From a virus, in the IMG/VR virus record IMGVR_UViG_3300025305_000077, positions 1 through 32,103 of that record: a DNA stretch of 32,103 nucleotides; one strand, written 5' to 3'. A program made the position numbers and the translations under genes. Positions 29,642 to 32,103 of this stretch are shown here, in pieces (the first letter of the stretch is position 1; each line of letters begins with the position of its first letter). The notes under the pieces are model-generated. The model saw only the letters and a program-made list of their open reading frames with translations. It had not been told where the DNA came from and did not search any database.

Positions 29642-30701
29642 GAAAAACCGGATTAAAATTGAGTCTGAAGACTTAGACGGTAAGAAGAAAATTGTCTACA
29701 TAAAGATTCCAGACACTAGAATAAATAAAGAAGCTCAACTGGCTTATAACCAAGCCTTTAGAGACGCTTTACAATCTGGGGCGGTTTTAAGACAAAAGCT
29801 TAGTAACGTCCTAGAAGAGCAAGGTGTTTGGGACGATGAAAAAGAAAAGCAATACAAGGATGTAATGAATTCAATTAGCGATGGAGAGAAAGAATTGAAA
29901 CAGGGTGGTATTACTCTTTCTGAAGCTAGAGAAACAGCCCTTGGCATGAGAAGAAAGCGTGGAGAATTTCGGAACCTAATCTCAGAGCGTAGCTCAATGG
30001 ATGGCAATACCGCAGAGGGGCAAGCAGATAATGAAAGATTTTCTTTTTTAGTCTATCGCTGTTTACTTCAGGATAACGGGTCGCCGTTGTTTGCTACTAA
30101 AGAAGAATATGAAGAAAATGCTAATGAGCCATACGTGGTTGATGCGGCTGGAGAACTGGCCCAAAAGCTTTATGGCCTAGACCCAGACTATGAAAGTAAT
30201 CTTCCAGAAAGCAAATTCCTAACAGATTACAAGCTAGCCGATAAGAAACTGCGCCTTATTAATAAAGATGGTCATTTGATTGATATTGACCAAGAGGGCG
30301 TCGAAAGATTGATTGATGAGGATGGTAGATTCATTGCTTATGACGACGATGGTGAAAGCTACTACATTAGCAGATCAGGCGATAAAATTGATAAAGAGGG
30401 AGATGTTATTGGTGAAGATTTTTCTCCTTTTCTAGATGATAATGGCGAACCGATTCCAGTACCGGGAAAAAAAGAAGCCAAAGTTGAAGCCTCTGACGAT
30501 ACTGAAGAAACAGAAGAGTCTGAAGATTCTGAAGAAACGGAAGAGCCTGAAGCTTCTGAAGAAACAGAAGAAGACGAACTGGCTGAAATGGTAGGAGATT
30601 TAGGCGAAGGCGAACCGATGCCGGGAACCCCAAAGGAGCCTGAAGAAGCCCCCGCCAAAAAAAGAGGACGACCAAAGAAAACACAGGCAACAACCGAATA
30701 G
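29628..30701 (+). CDS. Tail assembly chaperone-like protein (paralog B) with DG repeats and AT-hook tail
   Basis: The protein has 357 residues from ATG 29628, preceded by AAGGAG; the frame is open from 29544 but that part overlaps the previous gene. Residues about 44-73 (ALQSGAVLRQKLSNVLEEQG and VWDDE) match paralog A (28208). Residues 212-277 hold a row of Asp-Gly units: NKDGHLIDIDQEG, DEDGRFIAYDDDG, KIDKEGDVIG and LDDNGEPI. After residue 285 comes a Glu/Thr/Ser/Asp-rich acidic tail, and then basic KKRGRPKK (344-351), an AT-hook-type RGRP core. The first half is probably the folded chaperone-like part. It comes directly before the tape measure gene and is separated from it by a terminator. 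Confidence 0.68.
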   Translation: MAKNKKNRIKIESEDLDGKKKIVYIKIPDTRINKEAQLAYNQAFRDALQSGAVLRQKLSNVLEEQGVWDDEKEKQYKDVMNSISDGEKELKQGGITLSEARETALGMRRKRGEFRNLISERSSMDGNTAEGQADNERFSFLVYRCLLQDNGSPLFATKEEYEENANEPYVVDAAGELAQKLYGLDPDYESNLPESKFLTDYKLADKKLRLINKDGHLIDIDQEGVERLIDEDGRFIAYDDDGESYYISRSGDKIDKEGDVIGEDFSPFLDDNGEPIPVPGKKEAKVEASDDTEETEESEDSEETEEPEASEETEEDELAEMVGDLGEGEPMPGTPKEPEEAPAKKRGRPKKTQATTE

Positions 30702-30715
30702 TAAACATTGGAAAG

Positions 30716-30760
30716 TGGGTGTGTCGTTAGCAGAGAGCTACCGGTATACCCATTTTTTTT
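30716..30760 (+). terminator. Intrinsic terminator before the tape measure gene
   Basis: A long stem, 30716-30731 with 30737-30752 (TGGGTGTGTCGTTAGC against GCTACCGGTATACCCA; 15 of 16 positions paired, three of them G-T, one mismatch), loop AGAGA, is followed by eight T (30753-30760). It starts 15 bases after the stop of paralog B and ends 11 bases before the tape measure ATG. Confidence 0.88.
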
Positions 30761-30771
30761 AGGGTGTCCGA

Positions 30772-32103
30772 ATGGCCGAAAAATTTGTATTAACAGCCCA
30801 ACTTAACCTGCAAGCTCCGACAAACGTCAAGCAAGTTCTTGGCTCGATGCAGAAAGACTTACAGAACGTTTCTGTCGATGTTGAGGTTAAGAGAGGGGCG
30901 CAGAGTGTTAAGCAATTAAACCAAATTGCCAAAGCTACCAAGCAGGTTGAAAAAAGCACAAAAGGCGCTGAAACTGGCGCGGACAGAATGGGCAAGGCTT
31001 TTGGCTCTGCCTTGAAAAACGTTCTTAGGTACGACCTTGCTCGTAGAGTTTTCTCTGCATTTACTAATACTGTTGAGCAAGGAATTCAAGACGCCATCAA
31101 GTTTGAGCGAGAGATGATCAAAATCGCTCAGGTTGCTGGCCTGACCACAAAACAGCTAAAAGGTCTTGAGCAATCAATTACCAGACTTTCTACCTCCCTT
31201 GGGGTGTCTTCAGCAGGCTTGGCTAAGATCGGCCTGATTCTAAAGCAAACGGGCCTTAGTGTTGATGACACTAGAATTGCTATGGAGGCTCTTGCTAAGA
31301 CCGAGCTTGCTCCTACGTTCGATAATATCACCAATACTGCTGAAACAGCCGTTGCTGCTATGAGGCAGTTTAGATTAGAAGCAAGCCAGTTAGAAGTTCT
31401 TCTAAGTAAAATCAATACGGTAGCCGCAAACTTTGCTGTTGAAGCTTCCGATATTGGTGTGGCTATCAAGCGTGCTGGTGGTGCTTTTCGTTCTGCTGGT
31501 GGCGAAGTAGAAGAACTTATTGCTTTGTTCACTTCTGTGCGTGCTACAACCCGTGAAACAGCAGAAACAATTGCTACTGGTTTTCGTACTATCTTTACTC
31601 GTATGCAAAGGCCCACCACGATTAAGTTTATGCGTCAGTTTGGCGTTGAGCTAACGAACTTAAATGGGCAATTTGTTGGGCCATACGAGGCTGTTAAAAG
31701 ATTAAGCAACGCCCTACAAGGTTTAGAGTCAACAGATCTCAGATTCTCTGCCATTGTTGAACAGCTTGGTGGTTTCCGTCAGGTTTCTAAAGTAATCCCT
31801 CTTATTCAAGAGTTCAGCACCGCTCAGGCTGCATACAAAGCCCAGCTACAGGGAACAGACAGTCTTGCTAAAGACGCTGAAAAAGCACAGCAATCTCTTG
31901 CTATTCAGATAATGAAATTAACGGAAAACGTTAAAGAGCTATTCCGTGAAATTGCCAATTCTACCGCGTTTAAGGAAATGGCTAAATTTGCTCTAATGTT
32001 CGCTAATGCCGCCGTAGAGCTAGGAAAAGCTCTTGCTCCTATCATACCCATGCTGGCCGCAATGATGGCGTTTAGGGGCATTGGGTGGGCTGGTGGTAAG
32101 CTG
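30772..32103 (+). CDS. Tail tape measure protein (partial, 3' end outside window)
   Basis: A 444-codon frame from ATG 30772 stays open to the last base of the window. AGGG lies seven bases before the start, directly after the terminator's T-run. The N-terminus (MAEKFVLTAQLNLQAPTNVK) and a helical lead-in precede a TP901-type tape-measure domain, about residues 105-345: FEREMIKIAQVAGLT, LEQSITRLSTSLGVSSAGLA, TELAPTFDNITNTAETAVAA, QFRLEASQL, and TRETAETIATGFRTIFTRM. A hydrophobic stretch near the right edge (APIIPMLAAMMAF) is typical of the membrane-like segments of tape measures. It fixes tail length and later enters the host envelope. The full gene is likely several kilobases longer. Confidence 0.95.
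   Translation, partial: MAEKFVLTAQLNLQAPTNVKQVLGSMQKDLQNVSVDVEVKRGAQSVKQLNQIAKATKQVEKSTKGAETGADRMGKAFGSALKNVLRYDLARRVFSAFTNTVEQGIQDAIKFEREMIKIAQVAGLTTKQLKGLEQSITRLSTSLGVSSAGLAKIGLILKQTGLSVDDTRIAMEALAKTELAPTFDNITNTAETAVAAMRQFRLEASQLEVLLSKINTVAANFAVEASDIGVAIKRAGGAFRSAGGEVEELIALFTSVRATTRETAETIATGFRTIFTRMQRPTTIKFMRQFGVELTNLNGQFVGPYEAVKRLSNALQGLESTDLRFSAIVEQLGGFRQVSKVIPLIQEFSTAQAAYKAQLQGTDSLAKDAEKAQQSLAIQIMKLTENVKELFREIANSTAFKEMAKFALMFANAAVELGKALAPIIPMLAAMMAFRGIGWAGGKL

Overview
The window is a contiguous piece of a tailed double-stranded DNA phage genome (Caudoviricetes). All supported genes lie on the + strand and are tightly packed, often with TAATG or ATGA stop/start overlaps. Strong Shine-Dalgarno sites and TATAAT-like promoter boxes point to a bacterial host, but nothing identifies the host. 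No tail sheath gene is visible, so a siphovirus-like particle fits, but the tail region is cut off at the right edge.

Bases 1-4230 are accessory: a coiled-coil protein of unknown role (incomplete at the left edge), a sulfotransferase-like P-loop protein, a GDP-mannose 4,6-dehydratase, several small proteins (two membrane-anchored) and an archaeal-type (type II) glyceraldehyde-3-phosphate dehydrogenase. Bases 4235-5797 hold an HNH endonuclease, a GT-A type glycosyltransferase and an ERCC4-type nuclease. These lead directly into the large terminase (5781-7757).

Bases 7821-13244 are the head module: portal, prohead protease fused to scaffold (with a likely nested scaffold start), a decoration-like protein and the HK97-fold major capsid protein, closed by an intrinsic terminator. 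Bases 13358-24147 are mostly fibre and virion-surface genes, including a 1659-residue repetitive fibre and an S74-chaperone fibre, with one neck protein (21425) among them. Bases 24162-26954 carry further neck/connector-type proteins. From 27021 the tail module follows: tail tube, two related tail-chaperone-like proteins around a small conserved protein, and the start of the tape measure gene, which runs off the right edge.

Transcription seems to be organised by a recurring motif, TGGTGTATAWT, found once ahead of portal, protease, the first fibre gene and the tail tube. Hairpins divide the units: a terminator after the capsid gene, a structured leader after the tail tube gene whose terminator-like stem contains the start codon of the next gene, and a terminator just before the tape measure gene. 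The observations I rate highest are the archaeal-type GAPDH, the start-codon-in-terminator leader, the shared promoter motif, and fibre repeats that are identical in protein but almost fully recoded in DNA.
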